Virus record (IMG/VR): IMGVR_UViG_3300025892_000024
Coordinates: 1-56,778 of that record
Direction: 5' to 3' (one strand)
Origin: a virus
DNA length: 56,778 nucleotides
Shown: positions 42,297 to 49,644 of the stretch, in pieces
How the letters are laid out: each line of letters begins with the position of its first letter
Numbering within the stretch: position 1 is the first letter of the stretch
Program-made: the position numbers and the translations under genes
Notes under the pieces: model-generated
What the model was told of the DNA's origin: nothing
The model's database searches: none
What the model saw: only the letters and a program-made list of their open reading frames with translations

Positions 42297-42523
42297 TGAC
42301 TTCCACCTAACTGTCGTCGTAAACTGTCTTGTGCAAGTTTCTTTCTTTTGATTTCCTCGGTGTGTTCTGATTCTTTATTATTCAAATTCTCGAATGCCAG
42401 TGCACGCAAAACAGTTGATAGTCCGTTGTAAGCCATGCGTTCAGCATAAGCTTCTAATCTGGACAACTGTTCTGCAGAAAGCCTTACTTTCACAGTCTTA
42501 CCGCCCTTATTGTCGCTCATCAA
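42293..42523 (-). CDS. Ribbon-helix-helix-like regulator (76 aa)
   Basis: A basic N-terminal strand (Thr-Val-Lys-Val-Arg-Leu-Ser, residues 10-16) is followed by a helix (Glu-Gln-Leu-Ser-Arg-Leu-Glu-Ala-Tyr) and a second helix with Ser-Thr-Val-Leu-Arg-Ala-Leu, the ribbon-helix-helix layout. The C-terminal half is charged and helical. It faces the divergent structural operon across a 206-base gap with an inverted repeat, so it probably regulates that promoter. Confidence 0.7.
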   Translation of the reverse strand: MMSDNKGGKTVKVRLSAEQLSRLEAYAERMAYNGLSTVLRALAFENLNNKESEHTEEIKRKKLAQDSLRRQLGGSQ

Positions 42524-42729
42524 ACTGGTGGAAGCGTTTCGTCCCTATCATTCAACCGATTATTAAAATTCGACAAAACTACATCGGTTCAATCATTACA
42601 GGGGGTCATTTGTGTACGCCTTGTAGCCTTTTGTGGACTAAAGGCACACGCTCTATTATAACCCCTACCGGTATGAGCAGAACATAAGCAGCCACAAACT
42701 GCATATCAATAAAAAAATAGGTGAAAAAA
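42524..42729. promoter_or_regulatory. Divergent intergenic control region with inverted repeat and TATA box
   Basis: It contains a perfect inverted repeat GCCTTT-(8)-AAAGGC at 42626-42645 and, on the forward strand, a TATA-like TATTATAA at 42654-42661 that would start transcription near 42683-42688. An AGGTGA Shine-Dalgarno at 42718-42723 follows. The inverted repeat directly upstream of the TATA box is a candidate operator for the ribbon-helix-helix protein at 42293. Confidence 0.5.
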
Positions 42730-42879
42730 ATGCAATGGACAGTATACTGGGACAGACCACAAAACTTGATTAACGAATATATTAGCTCAATCGAAGGATT
42801 CATATCTTTCGCCTTTCCCAATTGGGGCTCTCAAAACGAGGGGTACACGCTAAGGGCGAGTACGGAATGGGTAGCTTGA
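42730..42879 (+). CDS. Possible small protein (49 aa), overlapping the next gene
   Basis: ATG 42730 lies 6 bases after a strong AGGTGA site and downstream of a TATA box, so it is the best-placed start in this region. The product is Trp- and Asn-rich with no known motif and ends inside the next open frame. It may be a short leader gene, or the true N-terminus of the downstream protein joined by a -1 frameshift. Confidence 0.4.
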   Translation: MQWTVYWDRPQNLINEYISSIEGFISFAFPNWGSQNEGYTLRASTEWVA

Positions 42880-43355
42880 GAGCAGACCACATGGGACTAC
42901 TTGACACAGAAGGCCGATGGATCGTACCTGCTGACGGAACTGATGGAACAACCAACTCTGGACAAGCTGGCGGTGCAGCATCCTCCACTCTAGGTGGCGG
43001 CTGGATTGACAAAGCAATTTCAATTAAGACAATCGAAGAAGCTTACTACATGTTCACTGGGCTACAATACAACACTTCTCCTATCAGAACAACAGAAAAC
43101 CAATTCAGAATTGCTGGAATTACTACTCCAGTCCATTCTCACTTGATTCTAAGTATCTTGGAAGAGCCACTATGTTATATGAGTGAGCCCCTGGTCATCG
43201 AACCGGAGAAAAGTCTAGACTGGTCTCTAAGAACCACTGTAGGAACAGACGGTACTGGAACTCTACAAGGCGAATCTCTAAGAATCCTTGGACTAGTAGT
43301 TGCTCAACACCATGCTTTAATTCAACAGACTTTCTCAACATCGGAGCTTTCTTGA
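42867..43355 (+). CDS. Beta-rich unknown protein, probable structural protein (162 aa)
   Basis: The frame is open from 42786 to 43355. ATG 42867 is chosen; TTG 42822 would add 15 residues. Neither has a clear Shine-Dalgarno. The protein is Gly/Thr-rich with a Gly-Thr-Asp-Gly-Thr motif and a hydrophobic C-terminal strand (Leu-Gly-Leu-Val-Val). It lies just upstream of a family A beta protein. Its start region overlaps the 49-residue frame, so the N-terminus is unsure. Confidence 0.6.
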   Translation: MGSLRADHMGLLDTEGRWIVPADGTDGTTNSGQAGGAASSTLGGGWIDKAISIKTIEEAYYMFTGLQYNTSPIRTTENQFRIAGITTPVHSHLILSILEEPLCYMSEPLVIEPEKSLDWSLRTTVGTDGTGTLQGESLRILGLVVAQHHALIQQTFSTSELS

Positions 43356-43394
43356 GGCCCAACTGGGAACTTACAATTAATGAGGTGAAATGAT

Positions 43395-43949
43395 ATGGCA
43401 CTAGATAATACAGATGGCTTTACACTGGGCGGTTTAGACAACGCTCCTGGTGGAAACGCAGCTAGAATCGCAGTACTACAATTTAACTTGGAATTCCAAG
43501 CCCAAACCGATGTAGGTTATACAGTAGACGCAGATGGGACAGTTTCGACTGCAGTAGGCACAGGCGCCGCAACAGCAGACTTGACGGTCACTCAAGGTGG
43601 CGGGTTTACATTGAAGCAAACAGCAGGTAGCGCAACAGCAGACATTCACGCAACTTACATCTTGTCCTTCGGTGACATCGGTACTACTTTTGCGACCATG
43701 GGAGCAGATGCTAACCAGAACATCACAGTCATAGGTGGAACCGTAAACTGCGGTGCAGACTTAGGCGGTGGATCTGCAGTAGACGCTGCTTGTGCAACAG
43801 CAGTACACTCGATCTCAGGCAATTCGCTTACCTTCTCAGTAGGCCACCCGGCTGTCGTACCAGATGGCAGCGCAGGCCTTGGCGACTTCACTGGCGGAAC
43901 AACCAGCCTGTTCTTCAACGTGATTGCTTTCATTCAACCAACTAACTAA
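43395..43949 (+). CDS. Beta-rich capsid-like protein, paralogue family A (184 aa)
   Basis: GAGGTGAAATGAT precedes ATG 43395. Family A member with Phe-Thr-Leu-Gly-Gly-Leu (residues 9-14), Asp-Ala-Asp-Gly-Thr-Val in the first third, and a diverged C-terminal motif His-Pro-Ala-Val-Val-Pro-Asp-Gly. The base composition is more G+C-rich and the codons more regular than in most neighbours, as is common for a highly expressed gene, so this is my best candidate for a major capsid protein of the family. Confidence 0.8.
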   Translation: MALDNTDGFTLGGLDNAPGGNAARIAVLQFNLEFQAQTDVGYTVDADGTVSTAVGTGAATADLTVTQGGGFTLKQTAGSATADIHATYILSFGDIGTTFATMGADANQNITVIGGTVNCGADLGGGSAVDAACATAVHSISGNSLTFSVGHPAVVPDGSAGLGDFTGGTTSLFFNVIAFIQPTN

Positions 43950-43959
43950 GGTGGTTTTT

Positions 43960-44211
43960 TTGGGAGACGGCTGGAGAGGCACAAAACTTGGTTATGCAGG
44001 TGGTCGTACTGGCTACTTTGCTAACTACGGTAATAGTGATGCTCTCCGAGGTACACGTGGCTTAGGAAGCAATCATGGATCTAACGCCAGAAATCAGGAA
44101 ATCGCAACAATGGTTATCACTGGAATGGGACTCCTTGGGATATTTTACATAGCCCAGGAATACAAATTCTTCGATAAAGTCAGTAAAAAGGCAAAGCAAA
44201 TGATATCGTGA
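43960..44211 (+). CDS. Small single-span membrane protein (83 aa), TTG start
   Basis: TTG 43960 has AAGGTGG at 43948-43954; an earlier TTG at 43924 has none and would overlap the previous gene. The N-terminus is Gly/Arg/Asn-rich, including Gly-Leu-Gly-Ser-Asn, with a hydrophobic segment at about 47-65. It follows a family A beta protein as in the other modules and overlaps the next start. Confidence 0.65.
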   Translation: MGDGWRGTKLGYAGGRTGYFANYGNSDALRGTRGLGSNHGSNARNQEIATMVITGMGLLGIFYIAQEYKFFDKVSKKAKQMIS

Positions 44212-44444
44212 TGGGGGGCTTGGATATGAAAACAAGCACCTTAGAAAAGGTATTAGCCGGCAATTCTAACATGACTCCGTTGCGTGGAGAGCGTCTTGGC
44301 GCTACTGGGCACATCATTGCTCCATTCTCACAAGGGGCAATGATTGGCGGATTAACAGCAACAGTTCTTGCAGTTATGTATGGAGGAGACATCCTTCGGT
44401 ATATTCAAAGTAAAGTTTTGGACTTAGGAGGTTCAACGATTTAA
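44211..44444 (+). CDS. Small single-span membrane protein (77 aa)
   Basis: ATG 44211 overlaps the previous stop; GTG 44208 and ATG 44226 are alternative starts in the same frame. A Gly/Ala-rich hydrophobic segment at about 44-60 follows a polar N-terminus containing Arg-Leu-Gly-Ala-Thr-Gly. Likely another virion membrane protein. Confidence 0.6.
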   Translation: MGGLDMKTSTLEKVLAGNSNMTPLRGERLGATGHIIAPFSQGAMIGGLTATVLAVMYGGDILRYIQSKVLDLGGSTI

Positions 44445-44489
44445 GATGATAAATTCCCTATTTTACACACATAAGGGGGAGATGATGAT

Positions 44490-45260
44490 ATGGCAAGAGT
44501 AAATTTTGGAAGAACACCGACAGTAAGAGGGTATAACCCGTTGACGAACACATTGAAACCTGGACACGTTATCCAGCTACGAGGGCAATTCTATCTCGTA
44601 GACGCAGTTGAAGGGCTCACATTCGAGCTTGTAGTAACTGCTAATGGTAACACGGCTGGGACAGAGATATCAAAAGGATTTGATTCTGGATACTTTGAAG
44701 ATGAAGATTTAGAACCATTTAGAAATCACCTATATTGCCTTGTTCCTTCGTTATCTGGACAACCTAAATTCATAAACCGAGCAGGGGGCTATGACGAGGT
44801 AGGTTTCCCGAATGATACAACAGAAGTTACACTGACCGCAGGAACAAAAACTATTGGTGCTGCAGCAAGAACTATGGTTGGGCTTATTAGCCCAAGAGTA
44901 TATTTGAAACACCCTGCGGGGATTCCACGATGGCATGCTGATGAAGCTCCAGAAAACGATAAGACAGGATTCATAGATGTAACAGTCAGTCCACATGAAG
45001 ATCCTAACCCGAATTTTGCAATATGGATAGAATCAGGTGAATCACAATTGCCACAGTTCCGCATGGTTAATACAACCGGAGAAGCAATTTTCAATCCAGT
45101 AATATATCTACAGGGGTTCAAAGCTAAATTACAGCCTATGTCTAAGATTGACATTCAGAAGGCTAGAGATGCTAATGGGGGCAAGTTTGTGTACAAAATA
45201 ATCAAACCACAAGGACTACCGCACGCAGGTTCTATGGCAGCCGATTACAACCCCAACTGA
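44490..45260 (+). CDS. Beta-rich structural protein, paralogue family B (256 aa)
   Basis: GGGGGAGATGATG upstream of ATG 44490. It shares a clear pattern with the next gene: Lys-Pro-Gly-x-x-x-x-Leu near the N-terminus, Gly-x-Ile-Ser-Pro-(Arg/Lys) with Pro-Ala-Gly in the middle, (Asp/Asn)-Lys-Thr-Gly-Phe, Leu-Pro-x-Phe, and Gly-Lys-Phe-x-Tyr-Lys-Ile-Ile near the end. The composition fits a beta-sandwich. A capsid, vertex or fibre component is inferred. Confidence 0.75.
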   Translation: MARVNFGRTPTVRGYNPLTNTLKPGHVIQLRGQFYLVDAVEGLTFELVVTANGNTAGTEISKGFDSGYFEDEDLEPFRNHLYCLVPSLSGQPKFINRAGGYDEVGFPNDTTEVTLTAGTKTIGAAARTMVGLISPRVYLKHPAGIPRWHADEAPENDKTGFIDVTVSPHEDPNPNFAIWIESGESQLPQFRMVNTTGEAIFNPVIYLQGFKAKLQPMSKIDIQKARDANGGKFVYKIIKPQGLPHAGSMAADYNPN

Positions 45261-45276
45261 ATAGGGGGTTTTTTGA

Positions 45277-46677
45277 TTGGCAATAAAAGAATTAACGCAA
45301 CCTAAACCCGCAGACCAACTGCAACCACAACCTCCTTTTGGTAGGGCTCCGGTAGCTACTAAATTCGAAGTTAACGAAATGCATAAACCAGGACAACTGG
45401 TGATGCTCTCTGGAGGCCTTTACAGGGTCAAGTCTAACGAAAAGTTGTCCTTGATGCTCCACATGGGTATTTCGGGGACTTTCACTCGCACAGGTGCGAC
45501 TGCGGGAAATTTCAAAATATTAGAAAATGATAGTAATATCAAAGCAACAAGTTTCACTGTACCTGCAGGTGTGAACATACACATAGGGGCTCAAGGCTCA
45601 AACAACAGAGTCCAAGTAGTGACAGTAGCTTCTGATGCCGCTACTGGCACATCAGGAACCTTTGCAGTATCTACAAATGAAAACATAAACAGCCAGTTCA
45701 CAAACGAAACGGATGCTACCTTGCTATTCGTGCCATCGGCTAGCACAGATTCAACAAACAACAATCTTCTTTTAGAAAAGAAATCATTTGGCATACTAGA
45801 AAGTCCATCATCAGGGCTTACCGTTTACGACCTTGTTTTTGGTATTTCATTACATCCAAAATACACAGGCCGTGACGGAGATATTACCGACGCAGGGTTA
45901 GCTCCCGAATCATTGGAACTGACCTCAACTCAATATGGTACGCAACAATTAGGTTCTATTATCGTAAGAAGTGCAAACGCAGAAAGGGACTTTGATGGTT
46001 CTCAAGAAACTGCCGCTGCCACTGCAGGTGCTTTTGGTGGAGCTAGACATGGCGATTCAGGATATGGCATGAACATGACTCGATTTTCAGGAATGATTTC
46101 TCCGAAAATAAGAATCGAACAACCGGCAGGGGTAGTGAGATTTGCAACCGACAGAAGCAAAGGGTCAGACATCACAAGCGGAAGTTTGACACGTGGAGTA
46201 AATAAGACAGGCTTTTTGACTGCATCAGATACATCAACTCTATCACTAAACCCAAAATACCGAATTATTACAAATTCTTCATCATCGGACGGTTCTTTGC
46301 CAACATTCCAATTATTGCAAGACAATCTTGGTGAGATGAGAGATCCACACATTCTTCTTGTCGGTTCGAAATTAGTTTTGGAAGAAGTATCTGAGGCTGA
46401 GGTAAAAGAAATGATTAGGCGTTCTGGAAAATTCAATTACAAAATAATTGAAGACCCAGTTCAAGCATACAAAAGTCAAACAGATGGAGTAACAGGCCCC
46501 GCCAACGGTTGGAAAGCAGCCGTTGAATCACAAAGGGGTCGAAAAATGAGTTATCAAGACTATAAGGATTTGATTGAAAATATTACGACACAATCTAGGA
46601 ATCAACTATATGGGACAGCGGGTTCAAACCCAAAGCAAATACGTGATGACCCACGTAGAAGACACAGGGGGATTTGA
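45277..46677 (+). CDS. Beta-rich structural protein, paralogue family B (466 aa), TTG start
   Basis: TTG 45277 follows AGGGGG at 45263-45268. It aligns with the 44490 protein over its N-terminal 35 residues and residues about 265-390, with an insertion of roughly 170 Thr/Ser/Asn-rich residues that looks like an added beta domain. The C-terminal 80 residues are helical and basic. Tandem position and shared motifs show a gene duplication followed by domain insertion. Confidence 0.75.
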   Translation: MAIKELTQPKPADQLQPQPPFGRAPVATKFEVNEMHKPGQLVMLSGGLYRVKSNEKLSLMLHMGISGTFTRTGATAGNFKILENDSNIKATSFTVPAGVNIHIGAQGSNNRVQVVTVASDAATGTSGTFAVSTNENINSQFTNETDATLLFVPSASTDSTNNNLLLEKKSFGILESPSSGLTVYDLVFGISLHPKYTGRDGDITDAGLAPESLELTSTQYGTQQLGSIIVRSANAERDFDGSQETAAATAGAFGGARHGDSGYGMNMTRFSGMISPKIRIEQPAGVVRFATDRSKGSDITSGSLTRGVNKTGFLTASDTSTLSLNPKYRIITNSSSSDGSLPTFQLLQDNLGEMRDPHILLVGSKLVLEEVSEAEVKEMIRRSGKFNYKIIEDPVQAYKSQTDGVTGPANGWKAAVESQRGRKMSYQDYKDLIENITTQSRNQLYGTAGSNPKQIRDDPRRRHRGI

Positions 46678-46679
46678 AG

Positions 46680-47315
46680 ATGGCAGACCATAACATATTA
46701 CCAGACGGAATAACCGATATTGCAGGCGAGGAAATTGATGATGATATTTTGATGCTTTCACCAGTAGACATGGGTGTAGAAGAGTTTAGAAATGAGGACA
46801 ACCGAAACATTACAGTTAGAAAAAGAAATGTCCTCGTTGCCGCTAAAACAAAAGTCAGAATCATTGACAACCACGAATCGGGCAGACTTAACTACGTGAT
46901 GATAAAAGTCACTAGGAAACTGCCTACCGACACATCTTCCTCAACAGGCACCGATCCATCAAAACTTGCTTTGTTTTTGCAACTTGACGGATATGCCCAG
47001 GGCGGTTTTGAATCCGTTTATGACCCTGCTCTTCAAACATCAGTTGCTGGAGTCACCTTACTCACTGTTGGTCAATTGAATTTACCTGAGCAGTTTGGTA
47101 TGTGGTTTCTAACTGTTGATGAAACAGATGAAATTATCGCAATATATAGAGGGAATTCAGATTACAAACATAGAATTAGATTTGAAGTTTTCAACACAGA
47201 TGCAACAGGTTCACTGAATGTTGAATTTGTTGAAATTGCAAGGAAAAGAAGTACTAATAAAGAAGGAAAGTCAAATCAAATTAGAGGTTTGCCGTTCGAT
47301 AAAATGGGGTATTAA
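46680..47315 (+). CDS. Unknown beta-rich protein (211 aa)
   Basis: ATG 46680 is preceded by AGGGGGA at 46666-46672, a better fit than TTG 46674. The N-terminus is acidic (Glu-Glu-Ile-Asp-Asp-Asp), then alternating strands with a Phe-Leu-Gln-Leu-Asp-Gly core and a basic C-terminus. No family is recognised; the operon position suggests a structural protein. Confidence 0.7.
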   Translation: MADHNILPDGITDIAGEEIDDDILMLSPVDMGVEEFRNEDNRNITVRKRNVLVAAKTKVRIIDNHESGRLNYVMIKVTRKLPTDTSSSTGTDPSKLALFLQLDGYAQGGFESVYDPALQTSVAGVTLLTVGQLNLPEQFGMWFLTVDETDEIIAIYRGNSDYKHRIRFEVFNTDATGSLNVEFVEIARKRSTNKEGKSNQIRGLPFDKMGY

Positions 47316-47316
47316 A

Positions 47317-48042
47317 ATGAGTCGTAAAAATAGACTTGTAAGCAAAAACGCATTCGCCTGCAACATTACGATTGGGCCAACATCGTATGCGGTAGCTGGA
47401 GCCGGCCAATTGTCAGGAGACGAAGCCCTAGCCGCCGTCCAAGCAGAGAATCTTGTGGTCTCTGACGGCACTGGTGGTACAACTGGTACTCCCGGCCTTG
47501 ATTATCCATCAGAAGGGAATCATTTTTCTTCAGAGAACGGACAATTCAAAGACTTAGATGCAACGGCTAAACTTGTTATCGATGGCGGCACTGGATCCAT
47601 CTGCAGAGGCATGTTTTTTACAATCGCCGGAGTTGCTGGCACATATTTAGTGACTTCTGTCACTAACAGTACAGTCTTCAAAGTTTTCATAGCCCCTAGT
47701 GTGACTACAATATATTTCAAGAGGAGTAAATCTGGAAACTTAGCAAGCACCCCTGCTAATGATGCAGCACTTACTTTCGATACAACTTTTAAATTACCCC
47801 CGTTAAGAGTGGACCGAGACATTACAGTTGTGAATAATGATACAACAAATGCAATAGGTATTTATGTCGATGCTACAAAAGAACATGGATTACACGAAGT
47901 AGCTGTTCCATCCTCTAGATTTTCATTGTTTCCTACAGCAACATTAGCATCAAGCGCAGCAATGACATTTGAAATGACTGAACCATCAAACATCTTTGTG
48001 AAGGGCACGAACGACTCTACAATTACAATTTTTGGGAGTTGA
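47317..48042 (+). CDS. Unknown beta-rich, Thr/Gly-rich protein (241 aa)
   Basis: ATG 47317 lies 1 base after the previous stop; the same frame is open upstream to 47218 but that part overlaps the previous gene. The sequence is rich in Thr, Val, Gly and Asp with short strands throughout, typical of fibre or spike proteins. It overlaps or abuts the next gene depending on that start. Confidence 0.7.
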   Translation: MSRKNRLVSKNAFACNITIGPTSYAVAGAGQLSGDEALAAVQAENLVVSDGTGGTTGTPGLDYPSEGNHFSSENGQFKDLDATAKLVIDGGTGSICRGMFFTIAGVAGTYLVTSVTNSTVFKVFIAPSVTTIYFKRSKSGNLASTPANDAALTFDTTFKLPPLRVDRDITVVNNDTTNAIGIYVDATKEHGLHEVAVPSSRFSLFPTATLASSAAMTFEMTEPSNIFVKGTNDSTITIFGS

Positions 48043-48046
48043 AGAT

Positions 48047-48580
48047 TTGGCTAAAAAGTATTCTGGTGGCGGAGGCGGAGGAAGTTCTGTCACGGTTTCT
48101 AACGAAGCAAACAACAGAGTAATTACATCTGACGGTTCTGGTGGTTTAGTTGGCGAAGCTAATGCTACTTTTGATGGCACTACTTTGGCTATCACAGGTC
48201 AGTTGACTACGACTGCCGATGTAACTCTAGCCGATGGCGCTGATCTAACCCTGCTTGGTACTGCCGGCTTTTTTAGAGCGCCTAGGTTGAAAATTGTCGC
48301 CCTTACTAGCAGTACATCTTTGTCTGTTGGCAACCATGCTGGTTACTATGTTACGGTAAGTGGCAGCGGAATTGTAATCACTCTACCAAATGGTCCTACT
48401 ACAGGTACACATTTTACTATAATTGCTTCTTCTGCGAACTCATTCACTCTTCGTACTGGCAGTGGGGCGGGAAATGGCGATACAATGAATGGGGGACAAG
48501 GAGACATCACAGTTAGTCAATACAGCTCTGTGACAGCAGTTCAAACATCAACAAACAATTATGTGGTCCTGGGTGTTTGA
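48047..48580 (+). CDS. Fibre-like Gly/Thr/Ser-rich protein (177 aa)
   Basis: TTG 48047 follows TTGAAGAT; TTG 48032 in the same frame is the alternative. The N-terminus has six consecutive glycines. A beta-repeat body with Thr-Val/Leu-Thr and Gly-Ser-Gly motifs follows, like tail-fibre or spike shafts that end in a small beta domain. Receptor-binding or spike role inferred. Confidence 0.65.
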   Translation: MAKKYSGGGGGGSSVTVSNEANNRVITSDGSGGLVGEANATFDGTTLAITGQLTTTADVTLADGADLTLLGTAGFFRAPRLKIVALTSSTSLSVGNHAGYYVTVSGSGIVITLPNGPTTGTHFTIIASSANSFTLRTGSGAGNGDTMNGGQGDITVSQYSSVTAVQTSTNNYVVLGV

Positions 48581-48581
48581 T

Positions 48582-49070
48582 ATGTATTTCGCCAATCCTG
48601 GAGTTCAAGAAAAGTTTGGTTTGGGTCCACTGAGATTTCGTTTAACGGATGAAGTCAGTGGCAATTCCCAAAGAAAATCTAGTAGGGAATACACTGATTT
48701 TCCCTTTGATTTCTTGGTTACACTTCAAATCGGCGATGCTACAGCCGGCAGCTCATTTACCACCTCTGCCGGCGACATAGATTTAAAAATATATCGAGAA
48801 CCATCTGGAAATGATACCGGCTTGACCTATTCGTGGTCAATGTCGTCCTCTGGACTCAAGGGCGGTGGAGGCAGTACTGTAGTCTCTGGAGGGGCAACCA
48901 ACGCCGGCACTTTCCAACCCATATTAACAATCACATGTAGCAGTGCTGAGGGCGGGGAAGTCACGCAAGATTTCTTAACTACGTGCACAGTAACTGAAAC
49001 AAAGGGCAGTGGTCGTACAAGTTCAATAGCGTATGTGATTATGGTCCGGGTTCGTACTATTTTCGAATGA
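48582..49070 (+). CDS. Beta-rich unknown protein (162 aa)
   Basis: ATG 48582 has GGGTG at 48571-48575; the frame is open further upstream but overlaps the preceding gene. Ser/Thr/Gly-rich with immunoglobulin-like alternation (Tyr-Ser-Trp-Ser-Met and paired Cys residues in the C-terminal half). Likely a fibre or spike component. Confidence 0.65.
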   Translation: MYFANPGVQEKFGLGPLRFRLTDEVSGNSQRKSSREYTDFPFDFLVTLQIGDATAGSSFTTSAGDIDLKIYREPSGNDTGLTYSWSMSSSGLKGGGGSTVVSGGATNAGTFQPILTITCSSAEGGEVTQDFLTTCTVTETKGSGRTSSIAYVIMVRVRTIFE

Positions 49071-49082
49071 TGGGTTGATTTG

Positions 49083-49520
49083 ATGCTAAGAGGACTAAAA
49101 AAATCGATTCCGCAGTTGATGAAAACATACAGGAATCAATTCCCTGGTTTGACCGTCGAAATTGTGGAGCGATTTAATAATACATTTAACTGTATAGCTT
49201 TTACAATTGGTGAAGAAAAGCGTTGGGTATGGACAGAGATAGATCTTGACTACGATGGCACTTCTTCCTTTTCTGAATTTATCGTTTTTTATCACAAGCA
49301 TGGGTTCGTCCCAACAAATAGCGAAGCAGATGCAGATGTAGCAATTTTTGGCTTTAATGTAAACGGTCATATTGATGTAAAACATGGTGCTAGAAGGGAA
49401 ACAGGAAGCAACTTTTGGTTATCCAAAATGGGCCAAGGTGGAGTGATTAGACATGCTGACCTATATGCTTTTGACAACAGCCCTTATGGTAGCCTGCTTC
49501 TTATGTTCAGAAAGGTTTGA
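49083..49520 (+). CDS. Putative NC/H papain-fold-like protein (145 aa)
   Basis: ATG 49083 is preferred to TTG 49080. The order Phe-Asn-Cys37-Ile-Ala-Phe-x-Ile-Gly-x5-Trp, then a Phe-x-x-Phe-x-x-x-His-Gly-Phe helix, Val-Ala-Ile-Phe, His101-Gly-Ala-Arg, Trp-Leu-Ser-Lys-Met-Gly, Ile-Arg-His124 and Pro-Tyr-Gly-Ser matches, in my memory, a widespread uncharacterised family (DUF7689-like) whose NC..A and H.AR motifs suggest an NlpC/P60-type cysteine hydrolase. If so, Cys37 and His101 would be catalytic. It could cut a peptide in the host envelope or in viral proteins. The family assignment needs a profile search. Confidence 0.5.
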   Translation: MLRGLKKSIPQLMKTYRNQFPGLTVEIVERFNNTFNCIAFTIGEEKRWVWTEIDLDYDGTSSFSEFIVFYHKHGFVPTNSEADADVAIFGFNVNGHIDVKHGARRETGSNFWLSKMGQGGVIRHADLYAFDNSPYGSLLLMFRKV

Positions 49521-49524
49521 TATT

Positions 49525-49644
49525 ATGCAACTTTGCCATAATTGTAAGAAAGAACTGCAAATCATCGAACATGTAGGCGTGGGCTATACGGAAATCTGTG
49601 CTGTTTGCAAGACACATAGACTTATTTTAATCGAAGTCTCGTAA
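49525..49644 (+). CDS. Zinc-ribbon microprotein (39 aa)
   Basis: ATG 49525 with AAAGGTTT 5 bases after the previous gene; a longer frame from 49453 would overlap it. Cys4-x2-Cys7 and a second Cys-x-x-Cys pair make a single zinc ribbon. Its 3' end overlaps the convergent gene's stop. Confidence 0.55.
   Translation: MQLCHNCKKELQIIEHVGVGYTEICAVCKTHRLILIEVS

Noticed and set aside
42814-42820. TTTCCCA as a -1 slippery heptamer joining the 49-residue frame to the next gene
   Set aside because: In the reading frame from ATG 42730 the codons are TTT CCC A, not T TTC CCA, so it is not in the phase needed for canonical -1 slippage. The frameshift idea is kept only as an open possibility.
46615-46640. 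GGTTCAAACC stretch resembling a tRNA T-loop
   Set aside because: No matching acceptor, anticodon or D arms are found around it, and it lies inside the clear coding frame of the 45277 gene.
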